This document shows positions 9,346 through 18,655 of a stretch of DNA of 64,000 bases, piece by piece (within the stretch, counting starts at the first letter, position 1; the number at the start of each line of letters is the position of its first letter). Source of the stretch: Paenibacillus sp. Marseille-Q4541 (GTDB lineage: Bacteria; Bacillota; Bacilli; Paenibacillales; Paenibacillaceae); contig NZ_JAGXCY010000012.1 in the NCBI RefSeq assembly GCF_018310695.1, forward strand, positions 1 through 64,000. The letters run 5' to 3'. Under the pieces are notes generated by a model. It was given only the letters and a program-made list of their open reading frames with translations, was not told the origin of the DNA and made no database searches. A program made the translations under genes and the position numbers.

Positions 9346-10560
9346 ATGGCTAAAAAGGATTGCATCGCCATGTTATTGGCAGGAGGAGAAGGAAAAAGAT
9401 TAGCTCCACTGACATCTAAAATCGCGAAACCAGCCGTTCATTTCGGTGGTAATTATCGTATAATTGATTTTCCTCTCAGTAACTGTGTAAATTCAGGAAT
9501 TGACACCGTAGGTGTTTTGACACAGTACGAGGCAGATTCTTTACATCAACATATCGGTAAAGGTGAACCTTGGAACTTAAATACAACTAAGGATAATGGA
9601 GTATCACTCCTTCCTTCTTGGAATACAGGTTCAGATGAGTACTGCGGAACCGCAGATGCCATCTATAAAAATATGGAGTACATTGAAGCACAAGATCCAG
9701 AAAATGTTCTTATATTGTCTGGAGATCATATTTATCAAATGGATTATCGTGAAATTCTGAAATATCATGAGGAAAAACAAGCACTTGCTACGATCGCAGT
9801 AATGGAAGTACCTTGGAAAGAAGCACATCGCTTTGGAGTCATGAGTGCAAATCAAGAGATGCGAGTGACTGAATTTGCAGAGAAACCGGAACAGCCGGAA
9901 AGTAATCTGGCTTCCATGGGTATTTATGTGTTTAACTGGAAGTATTTGAAAAAACACTTAATTGAGGATGCGGCTTCTATGGAGTCTAGTCATGACTTTG
10001 GCAAGGACATCATTCCTTCCATGCTTAATAGTGAAGATCCGCTGTATGTGTATAACTTTGATGGCTACTGGAAAGATGTAGGTACCGTTCAATCCTTGTG
10101 GGATGCCCACATGGATGTATTAAACGGAGTGAATATGACAAAAGAGGAACTGCAAACTTGGCCTATGTACTCACGTAAAGGCCGCACCAAGCTGAATGCA
10201 CATAAACCAAGAACTCAACTATTTAAAAATTCCATGGTTCACGAAACTTGCGCAATGGAAGGTAACTCTGATCGATCTGTCGTCTTCTACGGCGTAGAAG
10301 TTGGAAAAGGCTCTTCCATTAAAGAAAGTGTAGTCATGCCTAACGCTCGCATTGGACGCAATGTAACCATCGAACGTGCCATTATCGGTGAAGGAGCAAT
10401 AGTCAGAGATGGTGCCATCATTAAAGGCAGTGTTGATGAAATTGTCGTCATTGGTCCTGGAGAAACGGTGGTTGCTAAACCTGCAGTAAGACCTAATCGA
10501 CTGTTGAAAGATGTGTATGAAAAAACGGGTCACCTTCGTGCAAAAGGATTATCCTCATAA
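9346..10560 (+). CDS. glgC: Glucose-1-phosphate adenylyltransferase (ADP-glucose pyrophosphorylase)
   Basis: Makes ADP-glucose from ATP and glucose-1-phosphate, the committed step of glycogen synthesis. The nucleotidyltransferase domain starts with [20 protein letters not shown] and has [19 protein letters not shown] and FAEKPEQP. The C-terminal left-handed beta helix carries hexapeptide-type repeats ([20 protein letters not shown]). Length 404 residues, as expected. The ATG at 9346 follows GGGAGG; the open frame runs 25 codons further up without a ribosome site. No GlgD partner or phosphorylase gene is nearby. Confidence 0.96.
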   Translation: MAKKDCIAMLLAGGEGKRLAPLTSKIAKPAVHFGGNYRIIDFPLSNCVNSGIDTVGVLTQYEADSLHQHIGKGEPWNLNTTKDNGVSLLPSWNTGSDEYCGTADAIYKNMEYIEAQDPENVLILSGDHIYQMDYREILKYHEEKQALATIAVMEVPWKEAHRFGVMSANQEMRVTEFAEKPEQPESNLASMGIYVFNWKYLKKHLIEDAASMESSHDFGKDIIPSMLNSEDPLYVYNFDGYWKDVGTVQSLWDAHMDVLNGVNMTKEELQTWPMYSRKGRTKLNAHKPRTQLFKNSMVHETCAMEGNSDRSVVFYGVEVGKGSSIKESVVMPNARIGRNVTIERAIIGEGAIVRDGAIIKGSVDEIVVIGPGETVVAKPAVRPNRLLKDVYEKTGHLRAKGLSS

Positions 10561-10574
10561 TACCATCTTTAACC

Positions 10575-10609
10575 AAAAAGAGCATCCCTATGACAGGGAT
10601 GCTCTTTTT
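10575..10609. terminator. Bidirectional terminator
   Basis: Perfect stem AAAAAGAGCATCCCT / AGGGATGCTCTTTTT with a five-base loop. It ends glgC and can also stop the convergent acetyltransferase transcript. Confidence 0.9.
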
Positions 10610-10631
10610 CCTCTATTTTAACGTTTTGTAA

Positions 10632-11159
10632 TTACCTTTGATACAAATTAACTACGCGTACCCCCATATCCGTCACACCCTGATGAATAAACCCTTGTCC
10701 TTGATAAAATTCATTCAGTTTAGGACTATGGGTGATACAATCTAGCCGAAGACCCTTTTTCCCCGCAGCAAGTACGATCTCTTCCGCAGCATTAAGCATC
10801 CATAAACTGAGACCTCTTTTTCGATAAGATCTGCTCACTGTCAAGCGGTGAAGATAACCGAATGCTTCATCATTTAATGGGCCCCAATACGAAGGATCGC
10901 TTCCTTGAAGTGTAAATAATCCAACAGGTGTTTCATTAAAGTAAGCCACATAGACATCTCGGTCGTTAAAATATGCACGTACGGAATCTTCTGTAAACAA
11001 ATCAGGTGTCCAATGTTTAAGCTCATTTTCGACCATCCACTCCGCCGCCTCTACAAGCAGCGCTACAATATCTGCTGTTTGAGCAGGAGTCGCTTGTACA
11101 AGCCTAATAAGACCATCCTTTTCTTCTCTTGTTTGTACTACCTTCAAGTCTTGAAACAT
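10632..11159 (-). CDS. GNAT family N-acetyltransferase
   Basis: Predicted acetyl-CoA-dependent acyltransferase of 175 residues. The GNAT core is visible: a V-AYFNETPVGLFTLQ strand pair, the LHRLTVSRSYRKRGLSLWMLNAAEE segment that forms the acetyl-CoA pyrophosphate loop (here RKRGLS in place of the usual R/QxxGxG/A), and the YQGQGF motif near the C-terminus. The substrate is unknown. Start ATG after GGGGAGAG. It sits 23 bases after the histidine kinase gene on the same strand and may be the last gene of that unit. Confidence 0.82.
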   Translation of the reverse strand: MFQDLKVVQTREEKDGLIRLVQATPAQTADIVALLVEAAEWMVENELKHWTPDLFTEDSVRAYFNDRDVYVAYFNETPVGLFTLQGSDPSYWGPLNDEAFGYLHRLTVSRSYRKRGLSLWMLNAAEEIVLAAGKKGLRLDCITHSPKLNEFYQGQGFIHQGVTDMGVRVVNLYQR

Positions 11160-11182
11160 CGGTCTCTCCCCTGTTCTCCCGT

Positions 11183-12613
11183 TTACGTTTCCTGAGTATC
11201 TAAATCTGTTTCGTAGTGGTCTTCCTCAATCAAAGCTGGAAGCTTCACCGTCACTACCGTTCCATTCCCAAGTTCACTTTCCATCAAAAGTACACCTCCA
11301 TGGAGCTCGATAAGCTGCTGACTAATCGCTAGTCCAAGGCCAGTCCCTCCATGCTGATGATCAACCTGATAGAAACGATCTCTTACACGAGCGAGATGTT
11401 CTTCACTAATTCCAATACCGGTGTCTTGAACAGATACAACCACCTGATCTTGCTCGCGTTTGAGTGTAATATCAATCCATGTATTCATATGCGAAAATTT
11501 AATTGCATTATCAATGACATTCAGAAAAACTTGCTTTAATCGGTTGCCATCTCCAATGATTAAATAATCTTCCTCTTCCGCATTAAGTCTCAATTTAATT
11601 TGCTTTTGCTCCGCCTTAGCCCAAACATTAAGCATAATCTCCTGAAGAACTTCTCGAACACTCACTGTACCTTTAACCATCTTCATTTCGTTTTGCTGCA
11701 ATTTAGAGAAATCTAGCAACTCTTCCACGAGTCCAATCAGCCTGTTGGTTTCCTTCGAAATGATTTTGAGTCCCATCCGTGTTTCCTCTGGATCGTACCC
11801 ACCTGACTCGAGCGTTTCATTCCAGCCTTTAATACTTGTTAGCGGTGTCCTTAGTTCATGAGAAATCGACGATATGAAGTCATCCTTTACCTGATTACTG
11901 CGCACAATTTCTTGAGCCATATAATTCAAGGTAGAAGAAAGCTCCCCTATCTCATACTTGTAGTCCCCTTCAATCCGAACGTCAAAACGACCTTTTGCCA
12001 TCTCTGCCGAGGCAGCCGTAATAATATTAATAGGCCTTACAATCGAGTTAGCGAGTCCAATACTGATGGTAAAGACTAGAACGAGAACCCCTACAACAAT
12101 AAGTCCAGACCAAATGAGTATATCGACCAATGCGTCATTCACTCGCTCCATACTTGTCACGTAACGAGCAATATAAACGTTGTCATTTCCATAATCAATT
12201 TTGGTAGATACAGCCATAACAGATTCGCCAGTTATCGCGTCTTTCCCGATCCAGCGTCCTGTACTGCCTTTAAGAGCTTGGGGAACATCACTTGTCTGAA
12301 CTACACGGTCCGATTCGAACCCAGATGAAAGGGCCAGAACCCGCCCTTCTGTATCCAAAATTTCAAGTGATGTATTTTCGAGTTTAAGATAATACATCAG
12401 GTTTGAAATGAACGAGCTCTCATTACTACTGTCAATAAAGGAAGAGTTGTAGTACCTGATTACATTCTTCGAGTTAGACTCTATATAGTTATAGATACTG
12501 TCATAGTAGTACTTCTGCATTGCAACCAGAAAAATGGATTCAATCAAAAGCAGCGCAAGCAGAACAAGAATAAAATACTGCAGAACGATTTGCCTGCGAA
12601 TGCCTTTCATCAT
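11183..12613 (-). CDS. Sensor histidine kinase (HAMP, HisKA, HATPase_c)
   Basis: Membrane sensor of 476 residues. Transmembrane segments lie at about 10-30 and 163-187 and enclose an external sensing domain of about 130 residues. A HAMP linker follows. The phosphoacceptor His is in SHELRTPLTS at about residue 252; the ATPase has the N box NVIDNAIKFSH, DTGIGI and GGTGLGL. The start overlaps the response regulator stop by one base (TAATG), so the pair are translationally coupled. The ligand is unknown; the neighbours (PhnC-like ATPase and an FG-GAP lipoprotein) suggest it monitors something at the cell surface. Confidence 0.93.
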   Translation of the reverse strand: MMKGIRRQIVLQYFILVLLALLLIESIFLVAMQKYYYDSIYNYIESNSKNVIRYYNSSFIDSSNESSFISNLMYYLKLENTSLEILDTEGRVLALSSGFESDRVVQTSDVPQALKGSTGRWIGKDAITGESVMAVSTKIDYGNDNVYIARYVTSMERVNDALVDILIWSGLIVVGVLVLVFTISIGLANSIVRPINIITAASAEMAKGRFDVRIEGDYKYEIGELSSTLNYMAQEIVRSNQVKDDFISSISHELRTPLTSIKGWNETLESGGYDPEETRMGLKIISKETNRLIGLVEELLDFSKLQQNEMKMVKGTVSVREVLQEIMLNVWAKAEQKQIKLRLNAEEEDYLIIGDGNRLKQVFLNVIDNAIKFSHMNTWIDITLKREQDQVVVSVQDTGIGISEEHLARVRDRFYQVDHQHGGTGLGLAISQQLIELHGGVLLMESELGNGTVVTVKLPALIEEDHYETDLDTQET

Positions 12614-13308
12614 TAAGCTCTACCTTTCCATTTGTAGCCATGTCCCCAAACCGTTTGGAGATATTCCGGTTCAGAAGGATTGTCTTCAATTTTTTGTCGA
12701 AGACGTCTGATATTCACGTCTACAATTTTGGGATCACCCATATATTCTTTCCCCCAGACATGGTCTAGCAGTACGTCCCGGCTGAGTGGAGTATTTTCTT
12801 TTTCTAGAAAGAACTGCACGAGAGAGAACTCTGTTGGTGTCAATTCAATCGCCTGGCCATTTCTCTTGAACTGTTTGGAAATTAGATCAAGCGCAAACGG
12901 TCCTGATTCAAAAGTAACTTTTGCAGCTGTTTCGCGGTGTACATTGACCCTACGAAGCAAAGACTGAATACGGGCAATCAGCTCTGTAGGGCTGAAAGGC
13001 TTGCTTACATGATCGTCAGCCCCCACAGAAAGTGCATATACCTTATCTTGCTCCTGTACTTTCGCTGTCAAAAAGATAATGCCAATCCGTTCATTCGTTT
13101 CCCGGATACGACGGCACACTTCAAAACCATCAATCCCCGGTACCATAACGTCAAGCAACGCAATATCTATATCATTTACGGCGTTAATAATTTTCATAGC
13201 TTCAAAACCGTCAGCTGCTTCGAGCACATCAAATCCATTTCTTTTCAAATTAAGCACAATAAAACTACGGATTGATTCTTCGTCTTCCATGATTAATACT
13301 TTACTCAT
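12613..13308 (-). CDS. Response regulator, OmpR/PhoB family
   Basis: 231-residue transcription factor. The receiver domain has the acidic pocket MEDEE at 7-11, the phosphorylation site Asp53 in LLDVMVPGIDG and the switch Lys in HVSKPFSP. The C-terminal winged helix has LTPTEFSLVQFFLE and VDVNIRRLRQKIED, then the wing TVWGHGYKW. The start overlaps the lipoprotein stop (ATGA). It is the direct partner of the histidine kinase that follows. No operator could be assigned. Confidence 0.95.
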   Translation of the reverse strand: MSKVLIMEDEESIRSFIVLNLKRNGFDVLEAADGFEAMKIINAVNDIDIALLDVMVPGIDGFEVCRRIRETNERIGIIFLTAKVQEQDKVYALSVGADDHVSKPFSPTELIARIQSLLRRVNVHRETAAKVTFESGPFALDLISKQFKRNGQAIELTPTEFSLVQFFLEKENTPLSRDVLLDHVWGKEYMGDPKIVDVNIRRLRQKIEDNPSEPEYLQTVWGHGYKWKGRA

Positions 13309-14666
13309 TCCATAATCATTCCTTCCTGTTCCGGATCATTCTTTACCTTACCCCCTGGTGCAATTTGCCCAACTTGCTTCGGCAATCGGTATCCGATTAC
13401 CTGATTACTGGAGCGAACAATCTGTTTCCATTCATCTTTTACCCGTTCCCAGCTGTCGAGTGAGAAGAACTGAATTTCAGCTACTGTTTCATCCGTATCC
13501 GTAAGTTTAAAGCGCAGGTACTTGTCCTTAACAGATTTCGTATCTAGTGTAACATTCCCATGCTGTTCAGGTTTTAAGTTGAAATAGAAACGATCCTGAT
13601 CATCGCGATATTGCTGCATCACAAATTTAAGATCATCCTTGCCATCCCACTGATAGAAAGAATAGAAATAAAGTTTCTCGTTATCTACAAAATGCTCCCA
13701 GCCTGGCGGTTCTTCGAGTAAACCAAATTCGATGATCCCGTCATTATTAATATCTTCACTTAGAATCCGTCTAGGCTTAAACGTAATATCCGTCCCTTTG
13801 AAAGCTTCAACAAGCTGATTATTCTCCATATAGATCAAGTTGGAATATGAGTTTGAGGCATCTAGTGCAATATCCAGCACAATCCCAGTCTTATCTTGAG
13901 AAATTTTTCCAGCGGACACGTTGTAAAAATCTCGCATCCTTGTATCAATCGTCAATTTATCAATCGGTTCAAAACTACCATCATTATATTGGTATACCGT
14001 AATAGTCCCTTGTCCTGTCGTCGGCAAAATATTCATTATTGTGAGGTCATTAATACCATCACCATTCATATCCATGGGGTTACGGAATTCATCCGTAATT
14101 ACGTATTTTGTGTATGGCATCTCGAGTATTTTCTGCAAGGTACCACCCTTATAAGAATAAGAGACCAGCCAGTTTTGAGCGTTCTGCTCAACGCCGCTAG
14201 AGAAACCTGCAACAATTTCGAGTCCCGCATCTCCCGTAATTTCTTGAACCCGGAAAGAATTCAGGACAGAACCAATACCGTCGAAAGTCAGTTTTTTGAC
14301 CCAAGTGTCTCCCTGCTTCTCAAGCAACATTCCTCGAATCTTGATCTCAGGATCGTCGGGCAAGTCATAGAAAACAACGGCTTCCATCACGCCATCATTA
14401 TTTAAATCTTTTTGTATAATTTTATTCGACATCTCTCTGGGCTGAGTAATGGTAGATCCTTCAGGAAGTTCCCCCTGAATGACACTAAGTAAATTCTCTC
14501 GTTCGGTCGTCATTTGCGGAGTCTTCATGAGTGATTTCGGATCATTAAAAGAATCCATTCCATTCCCACAACCGCCAAGCAGCAACACAAGAAGCAGCAA
14601 GGCACCTAGAAAGAAAAGTTTCTGTATGTTTTTTGTGATTAACACCGGATCACTCTCTTCATTCAT
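13305..14666 (-). CDS. Lipoprotein with FG-GAP/VCBS-like calcium-binding repeats
   Basis: A 453-residue predicted surface lipoprotein. A hydrophobic segment ends in the lipobox LLGGC (Cys at about residue 33). Three DxNxDG-type loops are visible: DLNNDGVMEA, DMNGDGINDL and DINNDGIIEF, as in FG-GAP/VCBS beta-propeller blades, where they bind calcium. A start at GTG codon 8 is possible instead of the ATG. The ATG overlaps the ATPase stop codon by one base and the stop overlaps the response regulator start, so it is embedded in the four-gene unit. It may be an accessory sensor for the kinase; this is inference only. Confidence 0.8.
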   Translation of the reverse strand: MNEESDPVLITKNIQKLFFLGALLLLVLLLGGCGNGMDSFNDPKSLMKTPQMTTERENLLSVIQGELPEGSTITQPREMSNKIIQKDLNNDGVMEAVVFYDLPDDPEIKIRGMLLEKQGDTWVKKLTFDGIGSVLNSFRVQEITGDAGLEIVAGFSSGVEQNAQNWLVSYSYKGGTLQKILEMPYTKYVITDEFRNPMDMNGDGINDLTIMNILPTTGQGTITVYQYNDGSFEPIDKLTIDTRMRDFYNVSAGKISQDKTGIVLDIALDASNSYSNLIYMENNQLVEAFKGTDITFKPRRILSEDINNDGIIEFGLLEEPPGWEHFVDNEKLYFYSFYQWDGKDDLKFVMQQYRDDQDRFYFNLKPEQHGNVTLDTKSVKDKYLRFKLTDTDETVAEIQFFSLDSWERVKDEWKQIVRSSNQVIGYRLPKQVGQIAPGGKVKNDPEQEGMIME

Positions 14667-15391
14667 TAAATCTTATTTTTTTCATGTAATGTAAGTCGTC
14701 TACCTCGAATATCAAAAGCAAGTCTGCCTTCGGCAAGTCCCCAAATTCGAGTTGCATGACGCTCAGCCAGTTCAATAGGCAGCACGGTAATTACCGTTAC
14801 ATTCTCTTCCTGACAAAGCTTCTTGAAGTTCTCGAGCACACTGTCTGCCGATTTCGGATCAAGACCGATAACAGGTTCATCTGCTAGGATCACTTTGGCA
14901 CCATGTGCTAATGCTCGTGCTATCGCTACACGTTGTCTTTCTCCCCCACTAAGCTGCCCAGCTTTCATATGAGCTTTGTCTAGGAGCCCTACACTTTCAA
15001 TAATGTCCATCGCACCCATATAATCATCGGAACGAACCATTCCTGTGAGCATTCGCCACCACGGTGTTTGACCTGCTCGGCCGATAAGTACATTCTTCAG
15101 TACCGTTCGGTTTGTAGACAGTTCTGGGTTTTGTTCCAGATATGCCCATTCGCGTTTGATTTGTTTTTTACCAGCATAACCAGCTTGGAAAATATCAGTA
15201 CCATGTACTAGAAATTTACCTTTGTCCCAACTTTCTTTTAGAGCCAAAAGTCGAAGCAATGTGCTTTTACCGCTTCCACTACTGCCGACAACGCTGATAA
15301 ACTCCCCTTGCTGCATATCAAAGCTAATCTCTTTTAACACAGAAACCTTGTCCGCACCAACCGTCTTCGCCAACTGCTCTACTCTGATCAT
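14666..15391 (-). CDS. PhnC-like ABC ATPase lacking the H-loop histidine
   Basis: A 241-residue ABC ATPase most like phosphonate-type PhnC. It has Walker A (GSSGSGKST), a Q-loop (YLEQNPEL), signature LSGGERQR, Walker B VILADEP and a GLDP D-loop. The switch position, normally His in an L-H-Q stretch, reads VITVLPIELAERH, so His is replaced by Pro. No permease or phosphonate-binding protein is encoded in the window. It heads a coupled unit with a lipoprotein and a two-component system, which suggests a regulatory rather than a simple transport job. RBS AGAGGAG. Strand and overlap make co-expression near certain. Confidence 0.85.
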   Translation of the reverse strand: MIRVEQLAKTVGADKVSVLKEISFDMQQGEFISVVGSSGSGKSTLLRLLALKESWDKGKFLVHGTDIFQAGYAGKKQIKREWAYLEQNPELSTNRTVLKNVLIGRAGQTPWWRMLTGMVRSDDYMGAMDIIESVGLLDKAHMKAGQLSGGERQRVAIARALAHGAKVILADEPVIGLDPKSADSVLENFKKLCQEENVTVITVLPIELAERHATRIWGLAEGRLAFDIRGRRLTLHEKNKI

Positions 15392-15476
15392 TTGCGTATA
15401 TATCTCCTCTTATCCGTAGATTGTATATCTTTAGTTTATTGGAAATAGAGTAGATTTTCCATGCGAACGGAAGTTC

Positions 15477-16655
15477 TCATGTCATTGTTTTGTCTCGCTT
15501 AAACAAGACTCCCGCGATTCCGAACAAAAGATAGCAAGACCCAAGCAGCCAGAACATGGCCCCTGGTACTCCAAGCCCAAGCATTATTCCTCCCAGATTA
15601 GGTCCTAAGATACTCCCTATATTAAATTGAAAGGAGCCAACTACGTTCGCTGCTGGCAGTAAACTTTTTGGCAAAATATCAGCTGCATATGCCAAGCCCA
15701 GAGAGAAGAAAGAACCTACGAGCCCACCTGCTACGGTCAGTAACAGTAAAGTGGGCCAAAACTCAGTTCCCACTGAAGGGATCAGCATGAACAAAAGACC
15801 ACCTAAAATTCCAGAAATCATAAGGATCTGTTTTCTACCATACCGATCACTTAAAGCGCCCAGAGGTAATTGCAGAAGTAAGCCCCCAATTCCTACAAAT
15901 GGAAGCAGGGTGGAAATATCACTCTCAGAAAATCCGATACGAAGTCCATATATTGGGAAGTTACTGTTCATGCCAGATTCCATATATCCGTATAAGAACG
16001 CAGGGATAAGTGCATACCAGGCAAACATAAAGCTTTTTCTATATCTTCCCGTATTGCTTGCTTCATGCTCCAATTTTTCAGGCCGCGTATCTGGCAACTT
16101 CAGAGCAAACAGCAAAACGATGAGCATAATGAAAAACAGAATAGCAAAAGGAACAACTTGTCCATATCCTAGCAGTTTAATCCCTAAAGGACCGATACTG
16201 AACCCAATACCGTAAGACATACCGTAAATAGAAATGTTTCTTCCTCTAGATCCTGCAGGTGTAACAAGCAGCACCCATAGCTGAGTTGCATAATGAAGTG
16301 CGCTGTCTCCAATTCCGACCAAAAGTCGTAACACAAACCACAATCTGAGATCCGGAATCAACGGAAATAACATCAACGGGATCATGACCACAATGAGGCC
16401 TGAAACGATAAGCTTTTTAAAACCTACTGCCCCTAGTATCCGTTCTGCCACAAGCGTCATGGCAAAAGAACCGACATACATGACAGCGGCATTTAATCCG
16501 TTCATACTTGAAGATACGCCCATCTGCTCAATAAAGATCGAGAGGACAGGAAGTAGCAATCCTTGACTCAGACCAGCTACAATAATAATTGCAATAAGAA
16601 TACTAAAATGTGCTTTTGAACCTTCCTGCTGTATTGCCCCGGTTGCCTTACTCAA
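15477..16655 (-). CDS. Major facilitator superfamily transporter
   Basis: A 392-residue inner-membrane protein with about 12 hydrophobic segments. The loop after segment 8 has the classic ALSDRYGRKQ, a motif A variant, and segment 5 has YGIGFSIGPLG resembling the drug-antiporter motif C. It is probably an efflux or sugar carrier; the substrate is not readable. The TTG start follows GGGGGGT at 10 bases. A sigma-A promoter lies about 100 bases upstream. It is divergent from an ArsR-type regulator gene that may control it. Confidence 0.87.
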   Translation of the reverse strand: MSKATGAIQQEGSKAHFSILIAIIIVAGLSQGLLLPVLSIFIEQMGVSSSMNGLNAAVMYVGSFAMTLVAERILGAVGFKKLIVSGLIVVMIPLMLFPLIPDLRLWFVLRLLVGIGDSALHYATQLWVLLVTPAGSRGRNISIYGMSYGIGFSIGPLGIKLLGYGQVVPFAILFFIMLIVLLFALKLPDTRPEKLEHEASNTGRYRKSFMFAWYALIPAFLYGYMESGMNSNFPIYGLRIGFSESDISTLLPFVGIGGLLLQLPLGALSDRYGRKQILMISGILGGLLFMLIPSVGTEFWPTLLLLTVAGGLVGSFFSLGLAYAADILPKSLLPAANVVGSFQFNIGSILGPNLGGIMLGLGVPGAMFWLLGSCYLLFGIAGVLFKRDKTMT

Positions 16656-16769
16656 AACAATCGTTACCCCCCACGCTTAACAAAAAGAAAAAATCGCCAT
16701 TTCTGACGACTTGTCACTGTCCTCTATTATATGCTCCTTTATAAAGAAACGGGTTACAAAGTATTCAAC

Positions 16770-16798
16770 ATTATAGTGGACAATAGAGCTAAATACAA
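16770..16798 (-). promoter_or_regulatory. Sigma-A promoter for the MFS gene
   Basis: TTGTAT (16793-16798) and TATAAT (16770-16775) are 17 bases apart on the minus strand. The leader to the TTG start is about 105 bases. Confidence 0.65.
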
Positions 16799-16869
16799 GC
16801 GATAATGGAATGAACGCTTACTTTTTGTATAGTAAGCTGATACCTGTGATAGGAGGTCTGTTCATACAG

Positions 16870-17787
16870 ATGAGTTATCAGGTGAAAATAGACGTTACGC
16901 CCATATACGAGCTGCTGAACAGCTTTATGGTTTATGTAACAAGAAGATGGGTTCAAAGTCTCGACATCGGACCTGAATGGATTCATACCGTAGATAGCAC
17001 ACTAAAGGAAGAAGTTCGTGAGTTATTCAAAGAAGCTTCCAACTGGCCCTTTAGCGACTATGATGTTTTGTTTGCTTGGACAGCACTCCGTGAGACGACT
17101 AGTGAAGTGGAGCCATTTCTCAAAGAACTCAGCATCAAGTCTCCTGAGGAGCTGTGGAAACAGCTTCAAACGGTCCTTCCTAATTTAACTATTGCGGAAG
17201 CGTTACGCATTCGAAATCAATACATACCATTGCTAAAGTTATGGGACGAGCATTATTTTCAGTATCTTACCCCTGAACATCGTAAACTAATAGAAGAGGA
17301 CAGTTCAGAGAAAGAACTACTGCTAACGAAAATGAGTCCGGATCGATTGATTGATTATGCCACTTCCGGGTTAATTGTCGAAGAAATGCCTGGTCTCCGT
17401 AAAATCATACTTTTTCCTACAGTACATAATCGACCTATTAATATGTATTGTTTTTATGAGGGTATGTTATTGATTCAATATCCTGTGGATATACCTGAGC
17501 AGCGGGAGGACGAACCCCCCATTAGTTTGCTTCGTCTAACTGAAGCGATATCCGATCCCGAGAGGCTCCGGCTCTTACGATATATATCCAATCAACCCAA
17601 ATCCCTGAAACAAATGTCAAAGGAGCTTGGACAAACGGAAGTGATGCTCAGACCTCATCTGATGTCACTTCGGGTATCTGGCCTCCTTCAAACGCATCTT
17701 GATCAGGATCAAAACGAGAAGTACAGTTTGCGTCCCGATGGATTATCGGAATTGAACATGTATTTGGAATCTTATATCAGGATATGA
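16870..17787 (+). CDS. ArsR-family winged-helix transcriptional regulator
   Basis: A 305-residue protein. The C-terminal quarter is an ArsR-like helix-turn-helix: LTEAISDPERLRLLRYISN..SLKQMSKELG, then LRPHLMSLRVSGLLQ and a wing. The long N-terminal region (about 220 residues) resembles the ligand-sensing part of large ArsR-type regulators and has no recognised motif. The ATG at 16870 is chosen; AGGAGG lies 12 bases before it, somewhat far. The regulator and the next HAD gene are 30 bases apart and probably co-transcribed. The divergent MFS gene is a natural target. Confidence 0.78.
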   Translation: MSYQVKIDVTPIYELLNSFMVYVTRRWVQSLDIGPEWIHTVDSTLKEEVRELFKEASNWPFSDYDVLFAWTALRETTSEVEPFLKELSIKSPEELWKQLQTVLPNLTIAEALRIRNQYIPLLKLWDEHYFQYLTPEHRKLIEEDSSEKELLLTKMSPDRLIDYATSGLIVEEMPGLRKIILFPTVHNRPINMYCFYEGMLLIQYPVDIPEQREDEPPISLLRLTEAISDPERLRLLRYISNQPKSLKQMSKELGQTEVMLRPHLMSLRVSGLLQTHLDQDQNEKYSLRPDGLSELNMYLESYIRI

Positions 17788-17817
17788 CATCACTAGAGAA
17801 ACAAGGAGTGAGATTCT

Positions 17818-18573
17818 ATGAAATCCAATTTGAAGCAACAGATTATTTTTGACCTCGACGATACTTTGATTCACTGTAACAAATATTTCAATCTGACTGT
17901 GGGGGCTTTTCTAGAACTCATGCAGGAATGGTTCTGTGATTACCAGATCACGGTCGAAGATATTCGTAATAAACAAATAGAGATTGATGTATCCGGGGTT
18001 GCTGTATTTGGTTTTGCCAGTCAGCATTTCCCTCAGTCTTTAATTGATACCTATCTCTATTTCTCCAAAAAAGTACATCGCAAGATCGATACAGAAGAAC
18101 AAGCTAAACTTCAGGAACTTGGTATGAGTGTATACGATCAGGAAATTGAAGCCTATCCGGGTATGGTTGAAACCCTAGAATACCTCCGTGATCAGGGGCA
18201 TACTCTTCATCTGTATACAGGCGGAGAGCAAATGATCCAACAACGCAAGATCGATCAGATGAAGCTTGGAGAATATTTTGATGATCGTATTTATATCACT
18301 CGCCATAAAAATATTGATGCTCTCGAAAAAATTGTAAGTAACGGTCAGATGGACCGTAAAAACACCTGGATGATCGGTAACTCGCTTCGAACTGATATTG
18401 AACCCGCGCTCGCTGCGGGAGTTCACGCCATCTATATTGAGCAGGATATCGAATGGAAGTATAATCTGATTGAATTAAACAAACCTGAGAATTACTCCCT
18501 ATATACGATTCACGACCTGGTAGAAGTACCGAACATTATATCTGAGTATGTTAAGCAGCAACAAAATCAATAA
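17818..18573 (+). CDS. HAD-superfamily hydrolase
   Basis: A 251-residue cytoplasmic phosphatase-type enzyme. Motif I IIFDLDDTL gives the nucleophile and acid Asp; motif II is LHLYTGG; motif III Lys is in the KID..KLGEYF region; motif IV WMIGNSLRTDIEPALAAG holds a metal Asp. An alpha-helical cap occupies about residues 20-100. The substrate is unknown. RBS AAGGAGTG. It follows the ArsR-type regulator on the same strand and ends at a clear terminator. Confidence 0.85.
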   Translation: MKSNLKQQIIFDLDDTLIHCNKYFNLTVGAFLELMQEWFCDYQITVEDIRNKQIEIDVSGVAVFGFASQHFPQSLIDTYLYFSKKVHRKIDTEEQAKLQELGMSVYDQEIEAYPGMVETLEYLRDQGHTLHLYTGGEQMIQQRKIDQMKLGEYFDDRIYITRHKNIDALEKIVSNGQMDRKNTWMIGNSLRTDIEPALAAGVHAIYIEQDIEWKYNLIELNKPENYSLYTIHDLVEVPNIISEYVKQQQNQ

Positions 18574-18578
18574 AAGAT

Positions 18579-18618
18579 AAAAGACTGACCTGTGTATGAT
18601 CACGAGGTCAGTCTTTTT
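18579..18618. terminator. Bidirectional terminator
   Basis: Stem AAAAGACTGACCT / AGGTCAGTCTTTT with a T-run on the plus strand and A-run complement on the other. It separates the HAD gene from convergent topB. Confidence 0.85.
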
Positions 18619-18655
18619 TTATGGATGCTTACCCTTAGACGACGATTTAGTTTAC

